This document shows positions 38,885 to 46,755 of a DNA stretch of 64,000 bases, in pieces. The notes under the pieces were generated by a model, which saw only the letters and a list, made by a program, of their open reading frames with translations, was not told the DNA's origin and did no database searches. The first letter of the stretch is position 1. Each line of letters starts with the position of its first letter. Where the stretch lies: the NCBI RefSeq assembly GCF_011603255.1, contig NZ_JAANCM010000001.1, positions 62,001 through 126,000 of the forward strand, written 5' to 3'. A program made the position numbers and the translations under genes. The stretch comes from Ferranicluibacter rubi. GTDB lineage: Bacteria; Pseudomonadota; Alphaproteobacteria; Rhizobiales; Rhizobiaceae.

Positions 38885-40022
38885 GGCAGGGCGAGACAAA
38901 GAGATCTCCCCTCCAGGCGCCGCGCACCGTCCTCGTGCCGACGATCAGCCAAAGCAGCGCCAGCACCGCGACGAGCAACGTGCCGAAGACGTGGATGGCA
39001 GCGATCGGCAAAAGGGTGCCGAGCTTCAGCGTAGTCACGGCATAGACACCAAGCGGGAACGTGTAGCCCCACCAGCCGATGTTGAAGGGAAGGCCATCGC
39101 GCAGGTAGCGCAGCGTCACGAGCACAGCCATCGCCAGCCACCAAAGCCCGTAACCCCAAAGGAGCAGACCGCCGAAGAAGCCGAGCCCTTCCGCAAACGC
39201 GCCGAAACGCTCCAGCCCGTTGGCGGAAAGGATCGCGGGTGCCGCGCCGCCCAGCGTCATCAGCCCGAGCGCGCCAGTGCCGATCGGTCCGAGCGCCAGC
39301 CAGCTCGACGCCGCCATGTTGGCGTGCGGCAGCTTGTGGATGGCCATGCGCAGGAGGAGCACGACAAGGATGCTGAGCGCGATCGGCACCGACAGCGCCC
39401 AGAGCGCATAGCAGAGCGTCAACACCACGAGCTGTGAATGCGGGTCGACGAGATGCGGCGCGAGCAAGCCGCCGGAGACGGCGGCGACTTCGGCCGCGAC
39501 CACCGGCAGGAGCCAGACCGCCGTCATCTGGTCGATCGAGTGGCTCTGCCGGGTGAACATCATGAAGGGGATGGCAACCCCGCAGGCTGCTGCCATCGCA
39601 ATGTCGATCCACCAGAGCGTCCCTGCGATCCTGACTGCGACCTCACCATAGCGCGGCAGGCCGAAGATCAGGAAGCCGTTGACGATGGTGGCGAGGCCCA
39701 TCGGGATGCAGCCGAAGAACATCGACACGACGGAATGGCCAAAGATGCGCTTGGCCCCGTCGAAGAAGAAGATCCAGCGGGCGGCGTAGAGGCCGGCGAA
39801 GAGTGTGAACAACGCGATGTTGAACATCCAGAGGCCCTCGGCCACCGGATGCAGCATCGGCATGTCTGCCTGGAACTGCGAGAGCGCGATTGCCAGGATC
39901 CCGGTGCCCATCGTGGCGGCGAACCAGTTCGGGGTGAACTGGCGCACGACCTCGCGCGGGCTGTCGAGGCGCGACAGCGGTTGGAGGCCGAGGGTGACGG
40001 CACGCATCTGTTCGAAGGTCAT
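38871..40022 (-). CDS. TDT-family membrane transporter (SLAC1/TehA-like)
   Basis: A 383-residue integral membrane protein with about ten hydrophobic segments. It starts with FTPNWFAATMGTGILAIALSQF, the signature first helix of the tellurite-resistance/dicarboxylate transporter family, whose members move malate, sulfite or other anions. Also characteristic are WWGYTFPLGVYAVTTLKLG and GLWWLAMAVL. The start at 40022 was chosen over upstream codons because AAGGA precedes it and homologues begin near here. Substrate is not determinable. It is divergent from the DUF305/YncE pair, with 197 bp of shared promoter region. Confidence 0.85.
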   Translation of the reverse strand: MTFEQMRAVTLGLQPLSRLDSPREVVRQFTPNWFAATMGTGILAIALSQFQADMPMLHPVAEGLWMFNIALFTLFAGLYAARWIFFFDGAKRIFGHSVVSMFFGCIPMGLATIVNGFLIFGLPRYGEVAVRIAGTLWWIDIAMAAACGVAIPFMMFTRQSHSIDQMTAVWLLPVVAAEVAAVSGGLLAPHLVDPHSQLVVLTLCYALWALSVPIALSILVVLLLRMAIHKLPHANMAASSWLALGPIGTGALGLMTLGGAAPAILSANGLERFGAFAEGLGFFGGLLLWGYGLWWLAMAVLVTLRYLRDGLPFNIGWWGYTFPLGVYAVTTLKLGTLLPIAAIHVFGTLLVAVLALLWLIVGTRTVRGAWRGDLFVSPCLKAD

Positions 40023-40219
40023 TGGCGGGGTCCTTATCCTGCTGGGGACCATACACAACGGGAATCGTTCGATCCAACGCGTTGTTTTGGTCATTTCGAT
40101 CGATGGAGGCGATTAATCCTTCAGGCGCTTCGCCCCGAATAAATTTTGCCGCCACGGGAATAAAAGGCTTCCGCAAGCGTCTTTTTGTCGAACCCGTACT
40201 TCGAGGACCTTGTGATTCC

Positions 40220-40624
40220 ATGCTGAAGACGCTTTTCCTGACCCTGGCCTTCGCCGGGGTGTCACTCTCCTCGGCAGAGGCGCAGGACGCGCACGCCCAT
40301 CAGCACTCGCCGATGGTGCCGGCCACGCCCGACGGTCCACACTATGCCGAAGCGACCGCGGAGGCGATGGAGAGGATGCACGCCGGCATGATGTCGGCTC
40401 CGGTGACCGGGGATCCCGAGCACGACTTCCTGTCCCAGATGATCCCGCATCACCAGGGCGCGATCGACATGGCCAAGGCCGTCCTCGGCTCGACCCGGGA
40501 CCCAGCGATCCGCAACCTCGCGCAGTCCATCATCACCGAACAGACCTACGAGATTACGCTGATGCGCTCGATGCTCGCCGCATCTGCCGACAAACCAAAG
40601 CCCGTTCCGGAGACAACCCCATGA
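40220..40624 (+). CDS. Exported DUF305 protein
   Basis: A 134-residue protein with a signal peptide (MLKTLFLTLAFAGVSLSSAEAQ, about 21 residues). The mature part has the DUF305 signature FLSQMIPHHQGAIDMAKAVL and IITEQTYEITLMRSML, a four-helix bundle rich in H and M. Relatives are often found with copper-handling genes and can bind metal. Residues HAHQHSP near the N-terminus could add ligands. Its stop overlaps the next gene by ATGA. The open frame extends to 40022, but the signal peptide fixes the start at 40220. Confidence 0.85.
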   Translation: MLKTLFLTLAFAGVSLSSAEAQDAHAHQHSPMVPATPDGPHYAEATAEAMERMHAGMMSAPVTGDPEHDFLSQMIPHHQGAIDMAKAVLGSTRDPAIRNLAQSIITEQTYEITLMRSMLAASADKPKPVPETTP

Positions 40625-42003
40625 CCCGCATCGCCATTCTCGCCGCCGCGCTCCTCGTCTCGACATCGGCCTTCGCGCTGCCCGCCGCCTCAGACCGCGT
40701 CTACACCGCCGACCAGAACTCCAACACGGTCTCGGTCATCGACCCCGTCTCAAACAAGCTTCTGGGCCAGATCCGGCTCGGCAATCCGCGGCCGGACGTT
40801 CTGAGCCCCCTCTACAAGGGCGAGGTCAACGTCCACGGCCTAGGATTTTCGCCGGACCACAAGACGCTCGTCGTCGTCTCGACGGTGACGAACTCCGTCA
40901 CCTTCATCGACACGGCGACCAATGCCGTGAAGGGCACGACCTATGTCGGGCGCAACCCGCACGAGGCCTTCTTCACGCCGGACGGGAGGGAAGTCTGGGC
41001 GACGGTGCGCGGCGAGGACTACCTCTCGGTGATCGATGCCACGACCTTCAAGGAGACGGGCCGCATCCCGACGACAAGCGGCCCCGGCATGACCAAGTTC
41101 TCGCGAGACGGCAAGCTCGCCTTCGTCGCCAACTCGTTCAACCCGGTGCTCGAGGTCTTCGACGTCGCGAGCCATAAATTGGTGAAGCGGATCCCCGTCG
41201 TCTCGCCCTTCGTGCCCTTCGTGCAGGTGAGCCCGGACGGCAGCAGCGTTTGGCTGACGCACAAGGACGTCGGTAAGGTCACACGCGTCGATGCCAGGAC
41301 GCTCGAGGTGAAGGAGGTGATCGACAGCGGGCCGGTCTCCAACCATCTCGGCTTCGGAACGGTGGACGGCGAGACGCTGGTTTACGTGACGATCGGCGGC
41401 GAGAACGTCGTGAAGGTCTATAGGCCCGGCGAGACAACGCAGCTCGTCGCGACTATCCCAGTCGGCGCCCTGCCGCACGGCATCTGGGGATCGGAAGACG
41501 GCAGCCGCATCTTCGTCGGGCTGGAGAACGGCGACAAGGTCGACGTGATCGACACGGCCAAGCAGAAGGTCGTGGCCGAGATCCCGATCGGTCAGGCCCC
41601 GCAGGCCCTCGTCTTCGTGCCGGGCGCGGTGCCCGACGGTGCGGGAACCCAGAACCTCATGCCGCTGAAAACGGGTCCGGAGAACCTGACGCTCTCGCTG
41701 AAGGCACCCGAGGGCGCCACCGGCTCCGGCATGGTCGTCTCGCGCAATCTCGGGCTCGTCGATACGATCGACGTCAGCATCGCCAAACTGAAGCCGATGA
41801 CGGAGTACGGCGTATTCTTCGAAGGACAGGACGAGCCCGTCGTGGTGTTGAAGACCAACGACAAGGGCGCCGGCATGGCCTCCAGCATCGGTCCGGTGCG
41901 CACGATCGGCGCCCCCAGGGAGCCGACGGCGGGCAAGGAGCCGCGGCTGGTTGTGGTCGAGGGTCTGAAGGGCACGGCCAGCCCGGTCCTCGCCAGCCGC
42001 TAG
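40621..42003 (+). CDS. Exported YncE-type beta-propeller protein
   Basis: A 460-residue protein with a signal peptide (MTRIAILAAALLVSTSAFALP). The mature part to about residue 340 consists of repeated blades with the form V(Y/F)TADQNSNTVSVIDPVSNKLLG and GLENGDKVDVIDTAKQKVVAEIPIG, the YVTN/YncE seven-blade propeller. A C-terminal beta-rich domain of about 110 residues follows. Such proteins are periplasmic and often accompany metal or redox modules. It is translationally coupled to the DUF305 gene, which suggests the two act together, possibly in copper handling. Confidence 0.85.
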   Translation: MTRIAILAAALLVSTSAFALPAASDRVYTADQNSNTVSVIDPVSNKLLGQIRLGNPRPDVLSPLYKGEVNVHGLGFSPDHKTLVVVSTVTNSVTFIDTATNAVKGTTYVGRNPHEAFFTPDGREVWATVRGEDYLSVIDATTFKETGRIPTTSGPGMTKFSRDGKLAFVANSFNPVLEVFDVASHKLVKRIPVVSPFVPFVQVSPDGSSVWLTHKDVGKVTRVDARTLEVKEVIDSGPVSNHLGFGTVDGETLVYVTIGGENVVKVYRPGETTQLVATIPVGALPHGIWGSEDGSRIFVGLENGDKVDVIDTAKQKVVAEIPIGQAPQALVFVPGAVPDGAGTQNLMPLKTGPENLTLSLKAPEGATGSGMVVSRNLGLVDTIDVSIAKLKPMTEYGVFFEGQDEPVVVLKTNDKGAGMASSIGPVRTIGAPREPTAGKEPRLVVVEGLKGTASPVLASR

Positions 42004-42341
42004 AGACGGCTGGGTCCAAAATCGCCATTTTCGGCGCGAGCAACAGTCCGCGCCGAATTGGCTTGGTGGCATGTTCGCTGCTTGTGGCGCTGTCTTTGGG
42101 GCCGATCGATTGGACTCAAATTTGGGTGTCGCCGAACCCGTCGGGAGCAACTGAATGTCAGCTATCTACGAGTAGCAGCAGTAAGCGGACAGGCGGAAAA
42201 CCACCCCATTTCGGCAGTAGTACCGACCAAAAAAGAAGATCTGCTTTCGGTATTCGGCCGAGGCCCGGTGGATGGCTGAAATGAGGGCGCAAAGCGGCAG
42301 TCGCTTGTCGGACCAACGCAGACTGCGGATCTCCGTTGGAC
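42004..42341. other. Non-coding spacer, end of the G+C-rich module
   Basis: Short open frames are present but none is supported. At 42280-42297 it carries AATGAGGGCGCAAAGCGG, the flank of the island repeat without the palindrome, so this is a broken copy. Confidence 0.5.
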
Positions 42342-43256
42342 TTAATCTCTCCTTTCTGAGCCAACAAAATCTATAAATGCCCTCAGCGGCGCGGGCATGA
42401 ACCTGCGGGAGAAATACAGGCTGGGACCGTCGAAGGTCGTCCACCATTCCGGCAGAACTGGTTCGAGGTCGCCAGAAGCGAAGTGTGGCTGCAACCAGTT
42501 TTCGAACGTGTAGATCAGGCCACGGCTGGATCGGGCGAAATCAATTGCGGCGGCGGCGGCATCCACCCCTACGACCAGCCGTCCCTGTGGATCGACCGTG
42601 AGCGCTTCGCCCTCCCTTTCGAACTCCCAGAGCACGTAAGCCCCGCTGGAGAATCTAAGTCGGATGCACTCGTGATCAAGCACATCCTTTGGATGCAGAA
42701 GCCTTCTTCGACCCGCAAGGTACGATGGACTTGCGGCGAGTGCGCACCGCTGTCTGCGCGGGCCCAACGGTACGGCGATCATGTCTTGAGCGAGATGTTC
42801 GCCATAGCGGATGCCTGCATCACATCCGGCGGCGACGGCGTCCACAAGTCTATCCTCGACCACGAACTCCATGCGCACGCCAGGATGCATTTCAAGGAAG
42901 CGGCCAACCAGCGGCGGCAGGATGTCTACCATGACTGCTCCAGTCACGTTGAGCTTCAGCAGGCCGCGCACCTCGCGCTGAGAACTTGCAGCATCTTTCA
43001 GGGCAGCACGAGCTTCATAATAAAGCGGCAAAAGACGTTCCGCCAGCGAGCGGCCTGCATCCGTTGGTGAAACGCTCCGCGTAGTCCTTGTCAGCAACGG
43101 GACGCCAACCTGCCGCTCCAGGCGCTTCACGCGTTCGCTGACCGAAGACGGCGACAGCCCAAGCCGCTGCGCGGTCTTCCGGAAGCCGCCAGTGTCGCAG
43201 ATGTCGAGAAACACTGCCAGGTCGTCAAAGCCGGAAATGTCTTCATTGTTCGCCAT
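42342..43256 (-). CDS. LysR-family transcriptional regulator
   Basis: A 304-residue LysR regulator of the type with a C-terminal region ending in a short helix (FSRRFMPAPLRAFIDFV), seen in regulators next to SDR or quinone-reductase genes. The helix-turn-helix is FLDICDTGGFRKTAQRLGLSPSSVSERVKRLER. The start at 43256 (MANNEDISGFDDLAVF) fits homologue length; the frame is open to 43307. It is divergent from an SDR gene 98 bp away, its probable target. Confidence 0.88.
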   Translation of the reverse strand: MANNEDISGFDDLAVFLDICDTGGFRKTAQRLGLSPSSVSERVKRLERQVGVPLLTRTTRSVSPTDAGRSLAERLLPLYYEARAALKDAASSQREVRGLLKLNVTGAVMVDILPPLVGRFLEMHPGVRMEFVVEDRLVDAVAAGCDAGIRYGEHLAQDMIAVPLGPRRQRCALAASPSYLAGRRRLLHPKDVLDHECIRLRFSSGAYVLWEFEREGEALTVDPQGRLVVGVDAAAAAIDFARSSRGLIYTFENWLQPHFASGDLEPVLPEWWTTFDGPSLYFSRRFMPAPLRAFIDFVGSERRD

Positions 43257-43354
43257 AGCGATCAGTATATGCACGGATCGGGTGGTTATCGAAAGCCATT
43301 CCAGCATCTATCTCTCAGTCGATCGGGCAGCCTTTGCCGATCAAAAAGGAAAAT

Positions 43355-44080
43355 ATGATGTACAAGAAAACAGTGTTGATCACAGGTGCGAACAAAAGCA
43401 TCGGGTTTGAAACCGCGCGCCAGCTTGGACACAAGGGTTACAGCGTATGGCTTGGAAGCCGGGATGCCGCACGCGGCGAAGAGGCTTTACGCTTGCTGTC
43501 TGCCCAAGGCGTTGAGGCAAGGCCTATTGTCATTGACGTGACTGACGAGGCATCGGTGAGGCAGGCGGCTGATCGCGTGCTGACAGAAGATGGCAAGCTG
43601 GATGTGCTCATCAACAATGCTGGCATTCCCGGCCAGATGGTCCCACCCTCTCAGCAGTCCATCAATGACATCCGCCACATTTACGAGACCAACGTCTTCG
43701 CACCTGTTCTGGTGACCCAGGCTTTTCTCCCCCTTCTCAAGAAGGCGGGGAATGCAACCATCGTCATGGTCAGCAGCGGCCTCGGGTCCCTTGGCTGGCT
43801 CTCGGACCCGGACAATCAGTTCTACGGCGTCAACATCCTCGGCTACAACAGCTCCAAAACGGCTCTCAACGCCATAACGGTGGCTTTTGCCAAGGAACTT
43901 GCGGACTCCGGCATCAAGGTGAACGCGGCCGATCCCGGCTACACAGCAACGGACTTCAACGGTCATTCCGGCTACAGGACGGTGGAACAGGCTGCAAGCG
44001 GCATCGCGTGGCTTGCGACGCTGGATGGGAAAGGACCGACAGGCGGCTTCTACTTCGACGGGGCGGTGGTGCCCTGGTAA
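43355..44080 (+). CDS. Short-chain dehydrogenase/reductase
   Basis: A 241-residue classical SDR with the cofactor motif TGANKSIG near residue 9, NNAG near 85, the catalytic serine in VMVSSGLGS and the YNSSK active-site pair near 165. The SRD after beta-2 suggests NADP(H) preference. Substrate unknown; homologues of this carbonyl-reductase-like branch are often under a divergent LysR gene, as here. Two ATGs are adjacent: 43355 and 43358. AAAAGGA at 43344-43350 is better spaced for 43358. It is the last gene before attR. Confidence 0.88.
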   Translation: MMYKKTVLITGANKSIGFETARQLGHKGYSVWLGSRDAARGEEALRLLSAQGVEARPIVIDVTDEASVRQAADRVLTEDGKLDVLINNAGIPGQMVPPSQQSINDIRHIYETNVFAPVLVTQAFLPLLKKAGNATIVMVSSGLGSLGWLSDPDNQFYGVNILGYNSSKTALNAITVAFAKELADSGIKVNAADPGYTATDFNGHSGYRTVEQAASGIAWLATLDGKGPTGGFYFDGAVVPW

Positions 44081-44199
44081 GCTTCCACAGAGTGTCAAAA
44101 CACCGCTTCGGCGCGCAGGTGCATGACACTATCATAGGGGCATGTCCGCTTTCGAGTACCTTCGGGGCTAGGCCTCAATGTCCGACATGCAGGCGCGAA

Positions 44200-44215
44200 G
44201 CGGAAAATGTTTCCG
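44200..44215. repeat. Island palindromic repeat, copy 4 (degenerate)
   Basis: GCGGAAAATGTTTCCG, preceded by GCAGGCGCGAA, a degenerate version of the GGGCGCAAA flank seen at 35271. Confidence 0.6.
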
Positions 44216-44456
44216 TGTCCGGCGATTGCTACTCAATGTTCATTTATGTCACCGAGTGCGGACAACCCGCCGCCGGCCCCTGATCCGTCGTTCGGTTGAG
44301 CCGCGGTGATGACTCACCGTTGCGCGCGGGCGTGAAGGTCGAACCGACGGGGACACTGAATGCGAGTGGCCGCTGCGCTGTTCTGCTCATCGACAATTGG
44401 GTGCAATTTAGCCATTCGAGCCATGTCCGACAGGTTGCTAGTTAGAAATCGAATAG

Positions 44457-44535
44457 CGGAAATTATTGCCGCGGGCCCTTCCGCTTGACTGAGGTCCAAA
44501 GCCAGGGCACAAAGGCGGCATCCAAGGTCGTTTGC
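44457..44535. repeat. Longer island repeat, copy B
   Basis: GCGGAAATTATTGCCGC at 44457-44473, then CCAAAGCCAGGGCACAA and AAGGTCG in the same order as 25203-25280. The two copies bracket about 19 kb from the KAP gene to the SDR gene. Confidence 0.7.
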
Positions 44536-44591
44536 GGCCGGAGAAACACAGCGAAGTCAGGGTCTCAGCTAAGCCCTTAAGAAGTCAGTGA

Positions 44592-44611
44592 GAATCCAGG
44601 TTCCCCAGCCA
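44592..44611 (+). repeat. attR: duplicated tRNA-Gln 3' end
   Basis: GAATCCAGGTTCCCCAGCCA, identical to 11557-11576. No tRNA body precedes it, so it is the site scar at the far end of the island. Chromosomal DNA resumes at 44612. Confidence 0.93.
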
Positions 44612-44774
44612 AATCTTGTTAAATTCCATTTTTGGCTATTATTTTCGTCATGCCGGACCCCGTATCGGCATCATTGGCGACCTGATGCCATGCGGCCCTA
44701 AGCGGCGTGCATCTCGCGGGCTACCTTTCTTTGCTGGCTACCTGCCGATGGGACAAAGCGGCCAATTCCTTCCC

Positions 44775-44799
44775 GGAACATTGGCTTCCAACCAGCGTT
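44775..44799 (+). promoter_or_regulatory. EcfG-type general stress promoter
   Basis: GGAAC (44775-44779), 16-base spacer, CGTT (44796-44799): exact match to the alphaproteobacterial EcfG consensus, 28 bp before the ATG at 44828. Confidence 0.8.
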
Positions 44800-44827
44800 T
44801 TCGATCAGGAAACCAAGGAGAAGCGAA

Positions 44828-45076
44828 ATGGCCGACAAAGACCTGGCTGGCGAAAAGGCTCATACGGACCGCAATCTCGATATTCACGACGAGGATGTGA
44901 CGCCGATCGGGAGCGAGGCGGAGTTGAGAGGCGATGATGTGGAGCCGGATGATGTGATGTCGGCGGCTGCGCGTCGGGAGGCGGTTCGGTTGAAGGGGGA
45001 CGTTTTTCTGGTGCGTTCCGATCTGGAAGATGCCGATCAGCGGGAAGCGACACCAGGTGTGCGTGAGCAGGACTGA
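44828..45076 (+). CDS. Small acidic hypothetical protein, stress promoter
   Basis: An 82-residue, strongly charged soluble protein (MADKDLAGEKAHTDRNLDIHDEDV, then ELRGDDVEPDDVMSAAARREAVRLKGDVF). No known domain. An AGGAGA ribosome site lies 6 bases before the ATG, and an EcfG-type promoter lies directly upstream, so it is a likely member of the general stress regulon. It is the first chromosomal gene after the island. Composition suggests a partly disordered protein. Confidence 0.7.
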   Translation: MADKDLAGEKAHTDRNLDIHDEDVTPIGSEAELRGDDVEPDDVMSAAARREAVRLKGDVFLVRSDLEDADQREATPGVREQD

Positions 45077-45185
45077 CGTTTTTCCCAAGAATAATTTCGA
45101 ACGGTGAGAATCGAGCGGCGGGGTAGAACTCTGCCGCTAGCTTTTTGCGCTTGCCCTGCTTGGCGAACGGGCCTGGGGTGCCTGC

Positions 45186-45210
45186 CAGGAACTTAAGCTT
45201 CGACAGCGCG
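45186..45210 (+). promoter_or_regulatory. EcfG-type general stress promoter
   Basis: GGAAC (45186-45190), 16-base spacer, CGTT (45207-45210); exact consensus, 50 bp before the ATG at 45261. Confidence 0.8.
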
Positions 45211-45260
45211 TTTTCTCCTCATGTGCCGGTATTCGGCGAAACCACAAGGAGGAAGCTGTC

Positions 45261-45800
45261 ATGAACCAGCGTTTTGATCCGAACGAAAAGCGCCCCGCAA
45301 ATCCCACGTCCTGGCCCGCCGATGATGCGGCGAGAGCCGAGCAGGCTGCTCGCACAGACGCGGCGACGATGCGCCCAACCGCCGGGATTGACCCGGTGAC
45401 GGCGGCACCAATGGGCGATCCCTTGGCCCAGCGTCCGCTGGATCCGGCAGCACCGACCGCGCGGGCCCGTCGCAGCAACTGGCCGGTTCTGATCATTCTG
45501 CTTGCCGGTCTCGTACTGGCATTGCTGGTATGGTTGCCTGCGGAAATGTCGAATGACGCGTCCGACACGGCGATACAGCCCGCACCTGCCAGCCAGACGG
45601 CAACACCGCCGGTAGCAGACGCGCCTGCCGCCACCGGTACGCAGGCCCCTGCAACGGCGCCGACCGCGACCCCGCCAGCGGCAACTGCCCCGGCTGAGAC
45701 GGCTCCGGTCACCCCGGCAACGCCGCCGGCTGCAACGGATACCGCTCCGGCCACCGGCACGGCTCCGGCAACGGGTACTACGCCGAGCACGGCTCCGTAA
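45261..45800 (+). CDS. Single-span membrane protein with Ala/Pro/Thr-rich tail
   Basis: A 179-residue protein: a hydrophilic 70-residue N-terminus, one membrane helix at about residues 75-92 (PVLIILLAGLVLALLVWL), and an 85-residue tail of almost only A, P, T and G. The topology is probably N-inside with the tail in the periplasm. No domain match. AAGGAGG lies about 9 bases before the ATG. It has an EcfG-type promoter upstream and a strong terminator downstream, so it is a monocistronic stress gene. The tail may act as a flexible cell-wall or envelope spacer, by inference. Confidence 0.75.
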   Translation: MNQRFDPNEKRPANPTSWPADDAARAEQAARTDAATMRPTAGIDPVTAAPMGDPLAQRPLDPAAPTARARRSNWPVLIILLAGLVLALLVWLPAEMSNDASDTAIQPAPASQTATPPVADAPAATGTQAPATAPTATPPAATAPAETAPVTPATPPAATDTAPATGTAPATGTTPSTAP

Positions 45801-46126
45801 GTCAGGCGTGAAGCACGGTAAGTGCTTTAAGAGAATAATGAAAGCGAGGCCGGAAGGTCTCGCTTTTTTATTGGCGGGTTCCTTCAACACGCTGACGCGT
45901 TGCCCGGGTCGGTAAGGATGCAGAGAGACTCGCTTATCCGAGCGAGATGCTCGACCGCATATCGACGGTAGGCGTCTGCTCCTCGCCCACCCCACGCTGA
46001 GCAACCGTCATCGTCTGGACGAGGCGCGCGTGCGGGCCGGTGGCGTGACATAATCAGCCGTCCGGTCGAACCAAAGCGTTGCTCAGCGGTTTACCCAGGT
46101 GAAACGACCAGATCGAGGATCCGACG
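45801..46126. other. Intergenic region upstream of the BON-domain gene
   Basis: After the terminator at 45841 no gene is seen. No exact EcfG consensus was found before the BON gene. Confidence 0.45.
45841..45869 (+). terminator. Rho-independent terminator
   Basis: Stem GCGAGGCC / GGTCTCGC with a GGAA loop followed by TTTTTTATT; AAA before the stem extends the pairing. It lies 41 bp after the stop at 45800. Confidence 0.85.
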
Positions 46127-46612
46127 ATGATCGAGAAGACCACACGCCGCGAAGAAGACTATCGTGATTATGAAGACCGCGACCTCAAGGACGGCTGGCC
46201 TTATGCCGACGACGTGTCCGGTTCGCCGACCGATGTCGCTAACCGGTCTTATGGCGAGACGCCGGAGAGTTTCGACGAGTCGGGTAATCCTGGCTTCGAG
46301 AGATCGGACGAAACGGCTCGGATCGGCCATGGCGGTCCGGATATCCTGCGGGACGATCCGGAGGCCGACACCGATGATGACGGCATGGAAGAGGCGCTTT
46401 CCAATGCGCTTGAAGAGCATGAGATCGACACATCCGCCGTTGAGATCAAAGTTCTGCGTGGCGTTGCCGAACTGTCCGGTGAGGTCGAGACGGCAGCCGA
46501 TCGTCGTGCTGTCGAGGAACTTGCATACCGCATTCCCGGCATCTCCAAGGTGCGGAACGACCTGACGACGATTGCCGTCGATGCGGCATTCCCGAGCGGG
46601 TTGAACGATTGA
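46127..46612 (+). CDS. BON-domain protein
   Basis: A 161-residue protein. The N-terminal 85 residues are very acidic and polar (EEDYRDYEDRDLKDGWPYADD and DDPEADTDDDGM). A BON domain occupies about 88-150 (LSNALEEHEIDTSAVEIKVLRGVAELSGEVETAADRRAVEELAYRIPGISKVRNDL), the OsmY-like fold thought to bind phospholipid or envelope components. No signal peptide is visible, so a cytoplasmic location is more likely. It lies in the stress gene cluster. Confidence 0.83.
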   Translation: MIEKTTRREEDYRDYEDRDLKDGWPYADDVSGSPTDVANRSYGETPESFDESGNPGFERSDETARIGHGGPDILRDDPEADTDDDGMEEALSNALEEHEIDTSAVEIKVLRGVAELSGEVETAADRRAVEELAYRIPGISKVRNDLTTIAVDAAFPSGLND

Positions 46613-46755
46613 GATCCTGCCGGAGTGTGAGCTGCCTAGGTGGCGCCGCTGCATAAGCATTTGCCTACGCTCGGCGTGTCGGACTATGAACCTTGGATTT
46701 ATCTGCGCGGTCCTGTGGGCCGCGCAGTTTTGTGTTTGGCGCGTTGGGGGTGACG

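Larger units (their letters stand above)
44081..44591. other. Right-end non-coding region of the island
   Basis: No supported gene. Contains two island repeats (44200-44215 and 44457-44535) and a second TGTCCGCTTTC word near 44143. No second integrase or excisionase gene was seen at this end. Confidence 0.5.
11557..44611. mobile_element. Genomic island integrated in tRNA-Gln
   Basis: A 33-kb element bounded by 20-bp direct repeats (11557-11576 inside tRNA-Gln, and 44592-44611). A tyrosine recombinase lies just inside the left end, pointing inward. The contents are accessory: predicted nucleases, AAA+ and KAP NTPases, a Detocs-like system, decayed restriction/helicase genes, an ECF sigma operon and dispersed palindromic repeats. 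No relaxase, type IV secretion or phage structural gene was recognised, so it appears to be a non-self-transmissible integrative element. Changes in base composition at about 35.5 and 42 kb suggest stepwise assembly. Confidence 0.9.

Noticed and set aside
11557-44611. Prophage or conjugative element
   Set aside because: No capsid, terminase, tail, lysis, relaxase or type IV secretion genes were recognised.
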